Source: Martelella sp. NC20 (GTDB taxonomy: Bacteria > Pseudomonadota > Alphaproteobacteria > Rhizobiales > Rhizobiaceae). Taken from it: a stretch of DNA of 64,000 bases. Positions 31,995 through 40,666 of the stretch are shown in pieces. Position 1 is the first letter of the stretch, and every line of letters starts with the position of its first letter. Where the stretch lies: the NCBI RefSeq assembly GCF_013459645.1, contig NZ_CP054861.1:3646001-3710000 (forward strand). Reading direction: 5' to 3'. Both the position numbers and the translations under genes were made by a program. The notes beneath the pieces are model-generated. The model was not told where the DNA came from. It ran no database searches and saw nothing but the letters and a program-made list of their open reading frames with translations.

Positions 31995-32906
31995 TTGAAA
32001 AAGTTCACGCTTCTATCCAACAAAGCGGGGTCGCTGTTCATGGCGCCCGCGGCAGCGCTTGTCGGCGCTTTCGTTATCGCGCCGTTCTTCTGGATCATCT
32101 TCGTTTCCTTCACCAACCGGACGCTTCTCGGCAAGACGGCGGTCAATCCGGAATTCGTGGGTCTCGACAATTATATCGCGCTGTTCGATCCCTCGAACTT
32201 CTTCACCCGCGGTCAGTTCGGCTTCTCGCTGATCCTGACGATCCAGTTCGTGCTGTTTTCGGCCGTTATCGGCCAGGCGGTGCTCGGCCTGCTTCTGGCG
32301 TGGCTGATGCAGGCGGTTCCCAAGCCGGTGAAGAGCCTGACGGAAACCGCGGTCATCGGGGCCTGGATCCTGCCCGAGGTGGTGATCGGCTTCGCGTGGT
32401 TCGCCTTCCTCGACTACGACAATGGTACGCTCAACGGGATACTGACCAGCCTCGGCCTGCCGCGCGGCGACTGGCTGCTCGACTATCCGTTCTGGGTGAT
32501 CGTGTTCTTCAACACCTGGCGGGGCGCCGCCTTTTCGATGATGCTGTTCAATTCGGCCTTCTCGTCGATCCCGCCGAGCTATTTTCAGGCGGCCGATGTC
32601 GCAGGCGCCTCCTCGTGGCAGAAGTTTCGCGATATCGCTCTGCCGCTGGTGCGCGGCCATGTCGTCACCGACCTGATCCTGATCACGATGTGGACCTTCA
32701 ACGTGTTCACGCCCTACCTGCTCACCAAGGGCGGACCGTCCTACCGGACCGAGGTTCTGTCGATCTACACCTATCGCATCGCTTTCCGCGATTTCGAGTT
32801 TGGCAAAGGCGCGGCCGTCGGCGTGGTCATCATGTTCATCAATCTTGCCTTCGCCCTGATCTATCTCAGGGTGGCGCGCAAGAAGGCGGCGGGAGAAGCG
32901 CAATGA
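31995..32906 (+). CDS. Sugar ABC transporter permease 1
   Basis: A 303-residue MalF-type membrane protein from a TTG start. Six hydrophobic segments; N-terminal FMAPAAALVGAFVIAPFFWIIFVSFTN and the EAA loop FQAADVAGASSWQKFRDIALPLVR (about residues 196-219) that couples to the ATPase. Stop overlaps the next start (ATGA). Confidence 0.9.
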   Translation: MKKFTLLSNKAGSLFMAPAAALVGAFVIAPFFWIIFVSFTNRTLLGKTAVNPEFVGLDNYIALFDPSNFFTRGQFGFSLILTIQFVLFSAVIGQAVLGLLLAWLMQAVPKPVKSLTETAVIGAWILPEVVIGFAWFAFLDYDNGTLNGILTSLGLPRGDWLLDYPFWVIVFFNTWRGAAFSMMLFNSAFSSIPPSYFQAADVAGASSWQKFRDIALPLVRGHVVTDLILITMWTFNVFTPYLLTKGGPSYRTEVLSIYTYRIAFRDFEFGKGAAVGVVIMFINLAFALIYLRVARKKAAGEAQ

Positions 32907-33733
32907 AGCCCGGTTTCAGCCGATATCTCTCCCGCGTCGGATTTTCGGCATTCGCGGCCATTCTCGGCGCCGTGTTCGCGCTGCCGTTGGTCTGGTTCCT
33001 GTTTGCCCCGTTCAATGCGCGCGCCGAACTGGGGCTCGCCATTCCCGATCCGTTCACGCTGCAGAATTTCGTGACGGTGTTCGAAAACAGCTTTGCCATC
33101 CGCGCGCTTCTCAATTCCCTGATCCAGAGCGTTGGCGGCGTCGTGCTTGTCGGCGCTGCGGCAACGCTTGCGGCCTATGCGCTTTCGCGTTCGTCGATGC
33201 CGGGCAAGGGTGCCGTCACCTACGTGCTTTTGCTGTTTTCCTCGGTGGTTTCGGGATCGGCGGCGATGGTGCCGATCTTCCTGATCGTGTCCGCCATGGG
33301 GCTGATCGACAGCCATCTCGCCGTCATCCTCGTGTTTGCCGGCGGGCTGTTGCCGACGGCGATGTTCATCCTGCGCGACTTCATCGACGGCATTCCGCGA
33401 TCCTATGAGGAAAGCGCCATGGTCGCCGGCGCCTCGCCGGTGCAGGCCTTCTTCGACGTCGCGCTGCCGGTCATCCGTCCGGGTATCGTCGTTGTGGTGG
33501 TCTGGGCCTTCGTCAATATCTGGGGCAGTTTCCTCATTCCCTTCATCCTGCTGCGCTCCGAGGATCTGATGCCGGCGTCGGTCGCCATCTACTCCTTCTA
33601 TTCGGAGGCCGGCACGCCCGTGGTCACGCTGCTTGCAGCCTACGCGCTGATCTACTCGCTTCCTGTCATCGCCCTCTACCTGTTCGTCAGCTGGAAGTTC
33701 GGCTTCCGGTTCTTCGGCGGGATCAAGGCCTAA
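32903..33733 (+). CDS. Sugar ABC transporter permease 2
   Basis: A 276-residue MalG-type membrane protein. Start overlaps the preceding stop. N-terminal membrane segment then FVTVFENSFAIRALLNSLIQS, and the EAA loop YEESAMVAGASPVQAFFDVALPVIRPGI (about residues 168-195). Ends with the MalG-like FRFFGGIKA, where the family usually has G-x-VKG. It pairs with permease 1. Confidence 0.9.
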   Translation: MKPGFSRYLSRVGFSAFAAILGAVFALPLVWFLFAPFNARAELGLAIPDPFTLQNFVTVFENSFAIRALLNSLIQSVGGVVLVGAAATLAAYALSRSSMPGKGAVTYVLLLFSSVVSGSAAMVPIFLIVSAMGLIDSHLAVILVFAGGLLPTAMFILRDFIDGIPRSYEESAMVAGASPVQAFFDVALPVIRPGIVVVVVWAFVNIWGSFLIPFILLRSEDLMPASVAIYSFYSEAGTPVVTLLAAYALIYSLPVIALYLFVSWKFGFRFFGGIKA

Positions 33734-33747
33734 ACGGACCCAGTCAC

Positions 33748-34854
33748 ATGGCATCGGTTGAATTCAAGAACGTAACCAAGAGGTTCGGCGCCTTCACGGC
33801 CGCCTCGGAGCTCAACATCGAAATCGGGGACGGGGAGTTCGTCTGCCTGCTCGGCCCGTCCGGCTGCGGCAAGACCACCAGCCTCAGAATGATGGCGGGG
33901 CTGGAGTTTCCGACCTCCGGCCAGGTGCTGATCGATGGCAAGGATGTCACCTATCTCCATCCCAAGGACCGGCAGATATCGATGGTGTTCCAGGACTATG
34001 CGCTCTACCCGCATATGAACCTCGAGGACAATATCGCCTATCCGCTGAAGGTGCGCGGCGAGGCTGTCGACAAGCGCCACGCCCGTGCGAAGGAAGTGGC
34101 CGACGTCCTCAAGATCGGCGACCTGATGAAGCGCCTGCCGAGCCAGATTTCCGGCGGCCAGCAGCAGCGCACCTCGCTGGCGCGCGCCCTGGTCTATCCA
34201 AGCCAGGTCTATCTGTTCGACGAGCCGCTTTCCAATCTCGACGCCAAATTGCGTCTGGAGGCGCGCGGCTTTCTGAACCATCTCCAGCACGACCTTGGCA
34301 TGACGGCGGTCTACGTGACCCATGATCAGGCCGAAGCCATGGCGCTGGCCACCCGCGTGGCCGTGATGGACAGGGGGCGGATCGTGCAATATGCGCCGCC
34401 GATCGAGATCTATCGCCGCCCGACGAACACATTCGTGGCCAATTTCGTCGGCAATCCGCCGATGAACCTGTTGCCGGTCGAGGCGATGATCGCCGATGGC
34501 AGGCTGCATCTGCGCGCGGACGGTATTGCCATCGAACCGCTCGCCGTCCATGCATCGGTTGCGGCGGTTCTCAAAAGCAGCAACCAACTGACGCTCGGCG
34601 TGCGGCCGGAACATCTGGCGATCGGCGATGCCGGGCCGAACACCATTACCGGGGCGCTGTTTGCCAACGAGAACATGGGACCGGAAAAGCTGGTGACGCT
34701 CGAACGCGACGACGCGGCCCGCTTTACCGCCCGGATATTCACCGACGACGAGATTGCGCTCGGCGACACCGTGACCCTCAGCCTCCGGGCCGAGCACATC
34801 ACGCTGTTCGACGCCGAGGGCTACCGGCTGAAGCATGATGACGAAGCGGCGTGA
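33748..34854 (+). CDS. Sugar ABC transporter ATP-binding protein (MalK/UgpC type)
   Basis: A 368-residue protein 14 nt after permease 2. Walker A GPSGCGKTT (about residues 37-45), Q-loop VFQDYALYPHM, signature ISGGQQQR, Walker B VYLFDEPLSNLDAK, His switch YVTHDQAEAMA. The C-terminal ~130 residues form the TOBE/regulatory domain typical of CUT1 ATPases. Energises oligosaccharide import. Confidence 0.93.
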   Translation: MASVEFKNVTKRFGAFTAASELNIEIGDGEFVCLLGPSGCGKTTSLRMMAGLEFPTSGQVLIDGKDVTYLHPKDRQISMVFQDYALYPHMNLEDNIAYPLKVRGEAVDKRHARAKEVADVLKIGDLMKRLPSQISGGQQQRTSLARALVYPSQVYLFDEPLSNLDAKLRLEARGFLNHLQHDLGMTAVYVTHDQAEAMALATRVAVMDRGRIVQYAPPIEIYRRPTNTFVANFVGNPPMNLLPVEAMIADGRLHLRADGIAIEPLAVHASVAAVLKSSNQLTLGVRPEHLAIGDAGPNTITGALFANENMGPEKLVTLERDDAARFTARIFTDDEIALGDTVTLSLRAEHITLFDAEGYRLKHDDEAA

Positions 34855-34855
34855 C

Positions 34856-36268
34856 ATGCGGGAAATCACGCTGACGCTGACGCCGGCCGATCAGGCGCGC
34901 TCGCCCTATGCCTACGTGCCCTTCGCGGTTCCGGAGGGGACCACGCGCATCGATGTGACGCTTGACTATCCGAAGGCCGATGACTGCGTCATCGATCTGG
35001 GCTGCGTCGATCCGCGGATCACCCCGTTTCCGGCCGATCACGGCTTTCGCGGCTGGAGCGGTGGGGCCCGCGACCGGTTCTTCATCGCCACCGATGACGC
35101 GACCCCAGGCTATATCCATGGCGAGATGCCGCCGGGACGATGGCAGGTCATGCTCGGCCTCTACAAGCTGCCGCAGACCGGCACAGAGGTCAGGATCACG
35201 GTGAGCGCAGACAATGCCGAGCGTCCGGTTTTGCCGCAGCCCGGGCGCCGTTTTCCCGTGCGCGAGGGCGCCGGCTGGTATCGCGGCGACCTGCACTGCC
35301 ACACCTTTCACTCCGATGCGCGCGGCGCGCCCGAAGTGCTGCACGCGGCCGCCCGGCAGGCCGGGCTCGATTTTCTCGCTGTCGCCGATCACAACACCAT
35401 CACCCAGCGGCGCTATTTCCACCGCGAGAGTTCGCCGGACCTTGTCTTCGTGCGGGCGATGGAGGTCACCACGGCGATCGGCCATGCCAATGTCTTCGGC
35501 GTCGATGACTGGATCGATTTCCGTATGGAGACGCCGGAAGATGCCCACGCGATGGCTGCTGCCGTTCACCGGCGCGGCGGGCTGTTGTCCATCAACCACG
35601 ACAAGCCGACGATTCCCTGGGATTACCCGCTACCCGAATGCGGGCTGATGGAGGTCTGGCAATCGGCCTGGCCGCTGTGGAACTGGGTGTCGCTTTCGCG
35701 CTGGCAGGCGCGGCTGGCGTCTGGACTGCGGATCTCGGCGATCGGCGGCAGCGATTACCATCAGCCGGAGCGGCTCCTGCCCGAGGGGCCGCTGGTTCTG
35801 GCGCGACCGACCACGGTTCTGTGGATGGATGGCCTGTCGGAGGACAATATTCTGGCGGCCATGAAGGCGGGGCGGGGCTATGTCACCGAGAGCCCGACGG
35901 GGCCGCATCTGGAAATCACCGTCGGCGACATGGCCATGGGCGGCGAGGCGCCCGACGGTCCGATTGAGGCCGAGGCCGTTGTGCGCGGCGCGAACGGCGA
36001 CTGCCTCGTCTGGTACGACGCCACCGGCGAAATCGCGCGTCAGCCGGTCGATGCGGATGACTGGCGCGGCGGCTACAGCGGCACGGCCAAAGGGTTTGTT
36101 CGGGCTGAAATCATCGCGGAGGCTAGCAGGCCGGCTCTGATGGAGGCTTTCAGGGAAGCCGTTGGCGACAAGCCATGGCCGGGCGGGGTTGATGAGGCGG
36201 CGATCGCGGCCCAGCCATTCCTCCGCGCGCTCTCCAACCCGATCTATATCGGGTCCGGGCAGAGGTGA
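34856..36268 (+). CDS. PHP-domain phosphoesterase (CehA/McbA type)
   Basis: A 470-residue protein. An N-terminal beta domain (1-130) precedes a PHP domain: DLHCHTFHSD (H147, H149, D154), VADHNT (D178, H179) and GSDYHQPE, all metal ligands. CehA/McbA proteins are metal-dependent hydrolases often linked to sugar loci. A start at 34835 would overlap the ATPase; 34856, just after that gene's stop, is preferred. It may cleave a phosphodiester or phosphate on the imported glycan, so a phosphorylated mannose oligosaccharide is one idea. Confidence 0.82.
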   Translation: MREITLTLTPADQARSPYAYVPFAVPEGTTRIDVTLDYPKADDCVIDLGCVDPRITPFPADHGFRGWSGGARDRFFIATDDATPGYIHGEMPPGRWQVMLGLYKLPQTGTEVRITVSADNAERPVLPQPGRRFPVREGAGWYRGDLHCHTFHSDARGAPEVLHAAARQAGLDFLAVADHNTITQRRYFHRESSPDLVFVRAMEVTTAIGHANVFGVDDWIDFRMETPEDAHAMAAAVHRRGGLLSINHDKPTIPWDYPLPECGLMEVWQSAWPLWNWVSLSRWQARLASGLRISAIGGSDYHQPERLLPEGPLVLARPTTVLWMDGLSEDNILAAMKAGRGYVTESPTGPHLEITVGDMAMGGEAPDGPIEAEAVVRGANGDCLVWYDATGEIARQPVDADDWRGGYSGTAKGFVRAEIIAEASRPALMEAFREAVGDKPWPGGVDEAAIAAQPFLRALSNPIYIGSGQR

Positions 36269-36378
36269 TCTGGAACAGAATATATAAAACGATACAAAAC
36301 AAAATCTTAAAAGTGTTATTTAATTCGGCATGGGAGGGAATTTCGGGAATCCAGGCCGGATAGTCATGGGAGGTCGCT

Positions 36379-39300
36379 ATGAAAGAATTCTCCAAGCTCG
36401 CGCATTTCGTGGAGATATTGCGCGACCGCATTTTCGTGGCGACAGAGACCACCGTCGACTTCGTCTTCAGGCAGGCTGCGCCGTCCGAGCGGGCCGCGAT
36501 GCTGGCGGGGCCGGGGCCGGACTGGAAGCCGGTCACAGCCGACACGGTCTGGGGCGAGCCTCAGAGCTATTTCTGGTTTCACGGCACGGTCTCGATCCCG
36601 CCGGCGCTTGAAGGCAAAAGGATCTGCCTCGGCATCGAGGCGATGTTCGGCCGGGTGATGGGCCGATCCGATCCGCAATGCCTGGTGCGGGTCAATGGCG
36701 AGATCGCACAGGGCGCGGACTATAACCATCGCGAGATCCTGCTGTCGAAGGAGGCCCGCGCCGGCGAGACATTCGAGATCATGATCGAGGCCGGAACGAT
36801 CGAGGACCGGCGCCAGCTCGGTTTTGGCGCGCGGCTCCTCGTGCACGATACCGAGGCCGAGGCGCTCTATTACGACCTCAAGACCCCGCTCGACGTGGCG
36901 AAGCATCTCGACGTCAACGACCATCGTCGCGATTTCATCGTGAAGACGGTTCGCGAGGCCGTCAAAGTCGTCGACTATCGTCCCGGAAATGAAACCCGGT
37001 TTCGCGAAAGCCTGATGCGGGCGCGCCGGATCGCGGCGCGTATCTATGAGGCCGCCGATACCGAACTCGCGCCGCATATCACGGTCACGGGCCACACCCA
37101 TATCGATGTCGCCTGGCTCTGGCGGATTCGCGAAACCCGGCAGAAGATGGCGCGCTCGATGGCGACCGCGCTTCAGCTCATGTCGGAATATCCGGAATAT
37201 CGGTTCATGTATAATCAGGGCATCCTGCTCGATTATCTGGAGCAGGACTATCCGGCGCTGTTTGCCGGCATCAGGGAGCAGCAGCGCGCTGGCCGGTTCG
37301 AGATCGAGGGCGCGCTGTGGCTGGAGCCGGACGCGAACATGACCGGCGGGGAATCGCTGGCGCGCCACGTCCTGCGCGGCGTTCGCTACCATCGCGAAAA
37401 ATTCGGCGTCCGTCCGCGCGTGTTGTGGCTGCCGGATACGTTCGGCTACAGCGCGGCGTTTCCGCAGATCATGAAGCTTGCCGGTCTGTCCGTCTTCGTT
37501 ACCCACAAGATGTCGTGGAGCGATACCAACCGGATGCCGAGCGAGACCTTTTTCTGGCAGGGCATCGACGGTACCCGCGCGCCGACCTATTTCCTGACCA
37601 CCCAGCCTGCCGACAGCACCTCGATCGAGACCTCCTACTGCCCGGATCTCCGCGCAAGCGACGTGATGGGCACGTGGCGGCGCTATGCCAGGAAGGAGAC
37701 CAATGACGAATTGTTTCTGGTCTATGGCTTCGGCGATGGCGGCGGCGGCCCGACCCGGGAGATGCTTGAGCATATCCGGCGGATGGAACGCGGCATTCCG
37801 GGGTGCCCGCGCGTATCGCAGGGCTTCATGGGACCGGCGCTCGAACGGATCGTGTCGCGCATGCATGAAGAACCGTCCGCCTATCAGGTCTGGGTCGGCG
37901 AGCTCTATCTGGAATTCCACCGCGGCACTTTTACCTCGGTCGCCAAGGTCAAGCGCAACAATCGCCGCGCCGAGGCGATGCTGCGCGAACTCGAACTGCT
38001 CGCGAGCCTCGCCTGGCTCGGTTCCGGCCGGCCTTATCCGGTCGAAGAACTCGCCGCGCTCTGGGACATCGCGCTGCTGAACCAGTTCCACGATATCCTG
38101 CCGGGCTCCTCCATCGGCCTCGTTTATGACGACAGCGATGAGGACTATGCGCGTTTTTTCGCGCGGGCGGAGGCGTTGCGGCGAGGCCTTGTCGCCGGGC
38201 TTGCGGGGGCAGGCGAGGTCCTGGTGGTCAATCCCTTCGCGCAAGCGACCGAAGGACTGGTACGCTTCGACCGCGACGCCGCGATTACCGTTGGCGGCCG
38301 GACATCGCAGACCCTCGTCCTCCCCGACGGCTCGGTCCGGCAGGCCGTCCCGATCGATGCGGTTCCGGGGCTTGGCGCCGTTCGTCTGGCGCTGGCGGAA
38401 GGCAAGGACCGGGCGGGCGAACCATCGTCGCTTTCCGTGACGTCCGATCGGCTGGAAAATGATTGTATCCGTGCATGTTTTGATGCGGCAGGCAGGCTGG
38501 TCTCGCTCTACGACAAGCAGGCGCAACGCGAATGCCTGAAGCGGAAGGGCAACCGCCTGCAGGCGTTCCGAGATATGCCCGAGGCCTTCGATGCCTGGGA
38601 CATCGACCGGACCTTCGAGGACCAGGTTTTCGAGATCGACGGACTGGTCGGCGCCGAAATCGTGGAAACCGGCCCATGGCGGGCGGCGATCCGCTTCGAA
38701 TGGATGTATGAGGCGTCTCGCATCGTGCAGGTCGTTTCGCTGGAAGCGGAGGGGCGTCTGCTGGAATTCGACACCTTCATCGACTGGCGCGAGCACAATA
38801 CGATGGTGAAGGTAGAGTTCCCGCTTGCGGTTCATGCGTCGGCCACGGAAGCCGAAATCCAGTTCGGACATGTCAGCCGCCCGTCGCATGTCAATACGAG
38901 CTGGGACGAGGCGCGGTTCGAAAGCCCGATGCATCGCTGGGTCTCGATGTCGGAACCGGGTTTCGGCGTCGCCTTTCTCAATGATTGCAAATATGGCTAC
39001 GACGCCCGCGATACCACCGTTCGCCTCACACTGTTGCGATCGCCCACCTATCCCTGGCCCGAGGCGGATCAGGGCGAGCACCGGTTTCGCTATGCGATGC
39101 TGCCCCATGACGGCGTCGACACGTCGTCGGTGTCGGCGATCGCTGAGCGTTTCAACCATCCGCTCAGCGCCATCGAGGGTGAGGGAGACGCTTTCGGGCA
39201 GACGCTCTCGCCGCCGATCGTCATCGACAACCCGGCGATCGCCGTCGAGGCGGTGAAACGCGCCGAAGACGGCGAGGGACTTATCGTCCGGCTATGGGAG

Positions 39301-39477
39301 CGCCTCGGCGCGCGCCAGCGGGCGTGGGTGAGGCTCGCCCCCGGTCTCAAGGCCATTGCCGAAACCGATCTTCTCGAGGAGCCGATTGCCGCGCTGGAAC
39401 CACATGATGATATGGTCGAACTCGCGTTTTCGGCCTTCGAAATCAAGACGCTGAGACTTGTTTCCAAGACAGGCTGA
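36379..39477 (+). CDS. Alpha-mannosidase, glycoside hydrolase family 38
   Basis: A 1032-residue protein, normal for bacterial GH38. GHTHIDVAWLWR (H239, H241, D243) binds zinc, and VLWLPDTFGYSAAFPQIM (D353) holds the nucleophile; NQFHDILPGSSI is the later conserved His motif. An N-terminal beta domain precedes it. It releases alpha-linked mannose in the cytoplasm (no signal peptide). Preceded by GGGAGGTC and by a 110-bp AT-rich spacer that may carry its own promoter. Confidence 0.95.
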   Translation: MKEFSKLAHFVEILRDRIFVATETTVDFVFRQAAPSERAAMLAGPGPDWKPVTADTVWGEPQSYFWFHGTVSIPPALEGKRICLGIEAMFGRVMGRSDPQCLVRVNGEIAQGADYNHREILLSKEARAGETFEIMIEAGTIEDRRQLGFGARLLVHDTEAEALYYDLKTPLDVAKHLDVNDHRRDFIVKTVREAVKVVDYRPGNETRFRESLMRARRIAARIYEAADTELAPHITVTGHTHIDVAWLWRIRETRQKMARSMATALQLMSEYPEYRFMYNQGILLDYLEQDYPALFAGIREQQRAGRFEIEGALWLEPDANMTGGESLARHVLRGVRYHREKFGVRPRVLWLPDTFGYSAAFPQIMKLAGLSVFVTHKMSWSDTNRMPSETFFWQGIDGTRAPTYFLTTQPADSTSIETSYCPDLRASDVMGTWRRYARKETNDELFLVYGFGDGGGGPTREMLEHIRRMERGIPGCPRVSQGFMGPALERIVSRMHEEPSAYQVWVGELYLEFHRGTFTSVAKVKRNNRRAEAMLRELELLASLAWLGSGRPYPVEELAALWDIALLNQFHDILPGSSIGLVYDDSDEDYARFFARAEALRRGLVAGLAGAGEVLVVNPFAQATEGLVRFDRDAAITVGGRTSQTLVLPDGSVRQAVPIDAVPGLGAVRLALAEGKDRAGEPSSLSVTSDRLENDCIRACFDAAGRLVSLYDKQAQRECLKRKGNRLQAFRDMPEAFDAWDIDRTFEDQVFEIDGLVGAEIVETGPWRAAIRFEWMYEASRIVQVVSLEAEGRLLEFDTFIDWREHNTMVKVEFPLAVHASATEAEIQFGHVSRPSHVNTSWDEARFESPMHRWVSMSEPGFGVAFLNDCKYGYDARDTTVRLTLLRSPTYPWPEADQGEHRFRYAMLPHDGVDTSSVSAIAERFNHPLSAIEGEGDAFGQTLSPPIVIDNPAIAVEAVKRAEDGEGLIVRLWERLGARQRAWVRLAPGLKAIAETDLLEEPIAALEPHDDMVELAFSAFEIKTLRLVSKTG

Positions 39478-39607
39478 ACTGACTGCCCGGCGACATGGCC
39501 GACACGCGCGTGTTGAGCTGCCGCCCGACGGTCTCGCGGTTGACCGCTGCCTGTGACGTCCGATCCCTGCCATCGCGCTTGAGCTTCCGTTTCGAACGGG
39601 GCGCGTC

Positions 39608-39652
39608 GAAGGCACAAGGTCCATCCGCGCAAGGGGTGGACCTTGTGCCTTC
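39608..39652 (+). terminator. Large hairpin, probable bidirectional terminator or dispersed palindrome
   Basis: GAAGGCACAAGGTCCA (39608-39623) pairs perfectly with TGGACCTTGTGCCTTC (39637-39652); three more inner pairs are possible around a GCGCAAG loop. There is no T-run. Confidence 0.5.
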
Positions 39653-39775
39653 TGCGTGCCTTCCGCGCTTTTCATCGCGCGATATGACGGCGATGCGTCC
39701 CTTGCGGTTCCGCGCAATGCGCTCTGGAAACAGCGGTGGGTGGACGCAAAAGCCTGTCGATCTCAGATTTTATTA

Positions 39776-39786
39776 TTGTATTATTG
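39776..39786 (+). promoter_or_regulatory. Candidate regulator-binding motif upstream of SDR gene
   Basis: TTGTATTATTG, identical to 47654-47664 ahead of the NIPSNAP unit. ACGGAAT also follows both (39799-39805 here). FCD-type GntR sites often contain TTGTAT halves, and such a regulator gene is at 52355; binding is inference. Confidence 0.4.
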
Positions 39787-39851
39787 TACGTATATGTTAC
39801 GGAATCATTTGAACGCGGCAGGGAGGCTGCGTGAAACGGGAGGTGGTTTTC

Positions 39852-40592
39852 ATGCTCGAAGGATTGCGCGCGGTCGTGACAGGCGGGGCAAACGGCATCG
39901 GACGCGCGATCGCGTTTGATCTCATCGCCCGCGGTATGACCGTTGGTGCGCTCGACATCGACCGGGATGGGTTGTCGCGGATGGCCGACGAGGTGGAGGA
40001 CGGCAAGCTCGTTCCGCTTTGCTGCGACATCTCCGACCGCACGGCAACCATGGCCGCGATCGAGGGTTTCGCCAAAGACGGCGGGCTCGATCTCCTCGTC
40101 AATAACGCGGTGGCGTTCCACTATGCCGAACTGGAAGTGTTTCCGCCCGAAAAGATCGATCGGATGCTCGATGTCGGACTGAAGGGAACGTTCTGGGCGT
40201 CGCAGGCGGCGATACCGTTTCTGGAAAACAGCAAGAGCGCCAGCATCGTCAACCTGTCGTCGATCGCGGTGTCGATCGCGATCGGTACGGCCTCGGTCTA
40301 TTCCTCGATCAAGGGCGCGCTCGACGCGCTGACCCGCCAGCAGGCAGCCGAACTTGGACCAAAGGGTATCCGGGTCAATGCCGTGGCGCCCGGTTCCGTG
40401 CGCACGCCCGGCGCATCCGCCGTCATCACCGACGGCGGTTGGCAGGAACGGACCGCGAAATCATTGCTGGGCCGCCTTGCGGAGCCGGAGGATGTCGCCC
40501 GCGCGGTGGCATTCCTGGCATCGTCGGATGCGCGCTGTATCACCGGCGTCACGTTGAAAGTGGATTGCGGCATGTCGATCAAGGGCGCCTGA
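39852..40592 (+). CDS. Short-chain dehydrogenase/reductase
   Basis: A 246-residue protein with GGGAGGTGG before the ATG at 39852 (an earlier GTG at 39831 is possible). Rossmann TGGANGIG (10-17), NNAV, S137, YSSIK (Y150, K154) give a classical SDR with NAD(P). C-terminal FLASSDARCITGVTLKVDCGMS is typical. It oxidises a hydroxyl or reduces a ketone of the locus's substrate; which one is unknown. Confidence 0.9.
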   Translation: MLEGLRAVVTGGANGIGRAIAFDLIARGMTVGALDIDRDGLSRMADEVEDGKLVPLCCDISDRTATMAAIEGFAKDGGLDLLVNNAVAFHYAELEVFPPEKIDRMLDVGLKGTFWASQAAIPFLENSKSASIVNLSSIAVSIAIGTASVYSSIKGALDALTRQQAAELGPKGIRVNAVAPGSVRTPGASAVITDGGWQERTAKSLLGRLAEPEDVARAVAFLASSDARCITGVTLKVDCGMSIKGA

Positions 40593-40666
40593 GGGCTGCT
40601 CGTGCCGACCTTGAAAACAAGGAAGCCGGGATGCAGGGGCACGGGTACAATGGGGAGGAGAATTTC

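Larger units (their letters stand above)
39478..39851. other. Intergenic region between mannosidase and SDR genes
   Basis: A 374-bp stretch without supported coding sequence. It holds a large hairpin (39608-39652) and an AT-rich part (39767-39810) with the TTGTATTATTG motif that probably contains the promoter of the catabolic operon. Confidence 0.5.
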
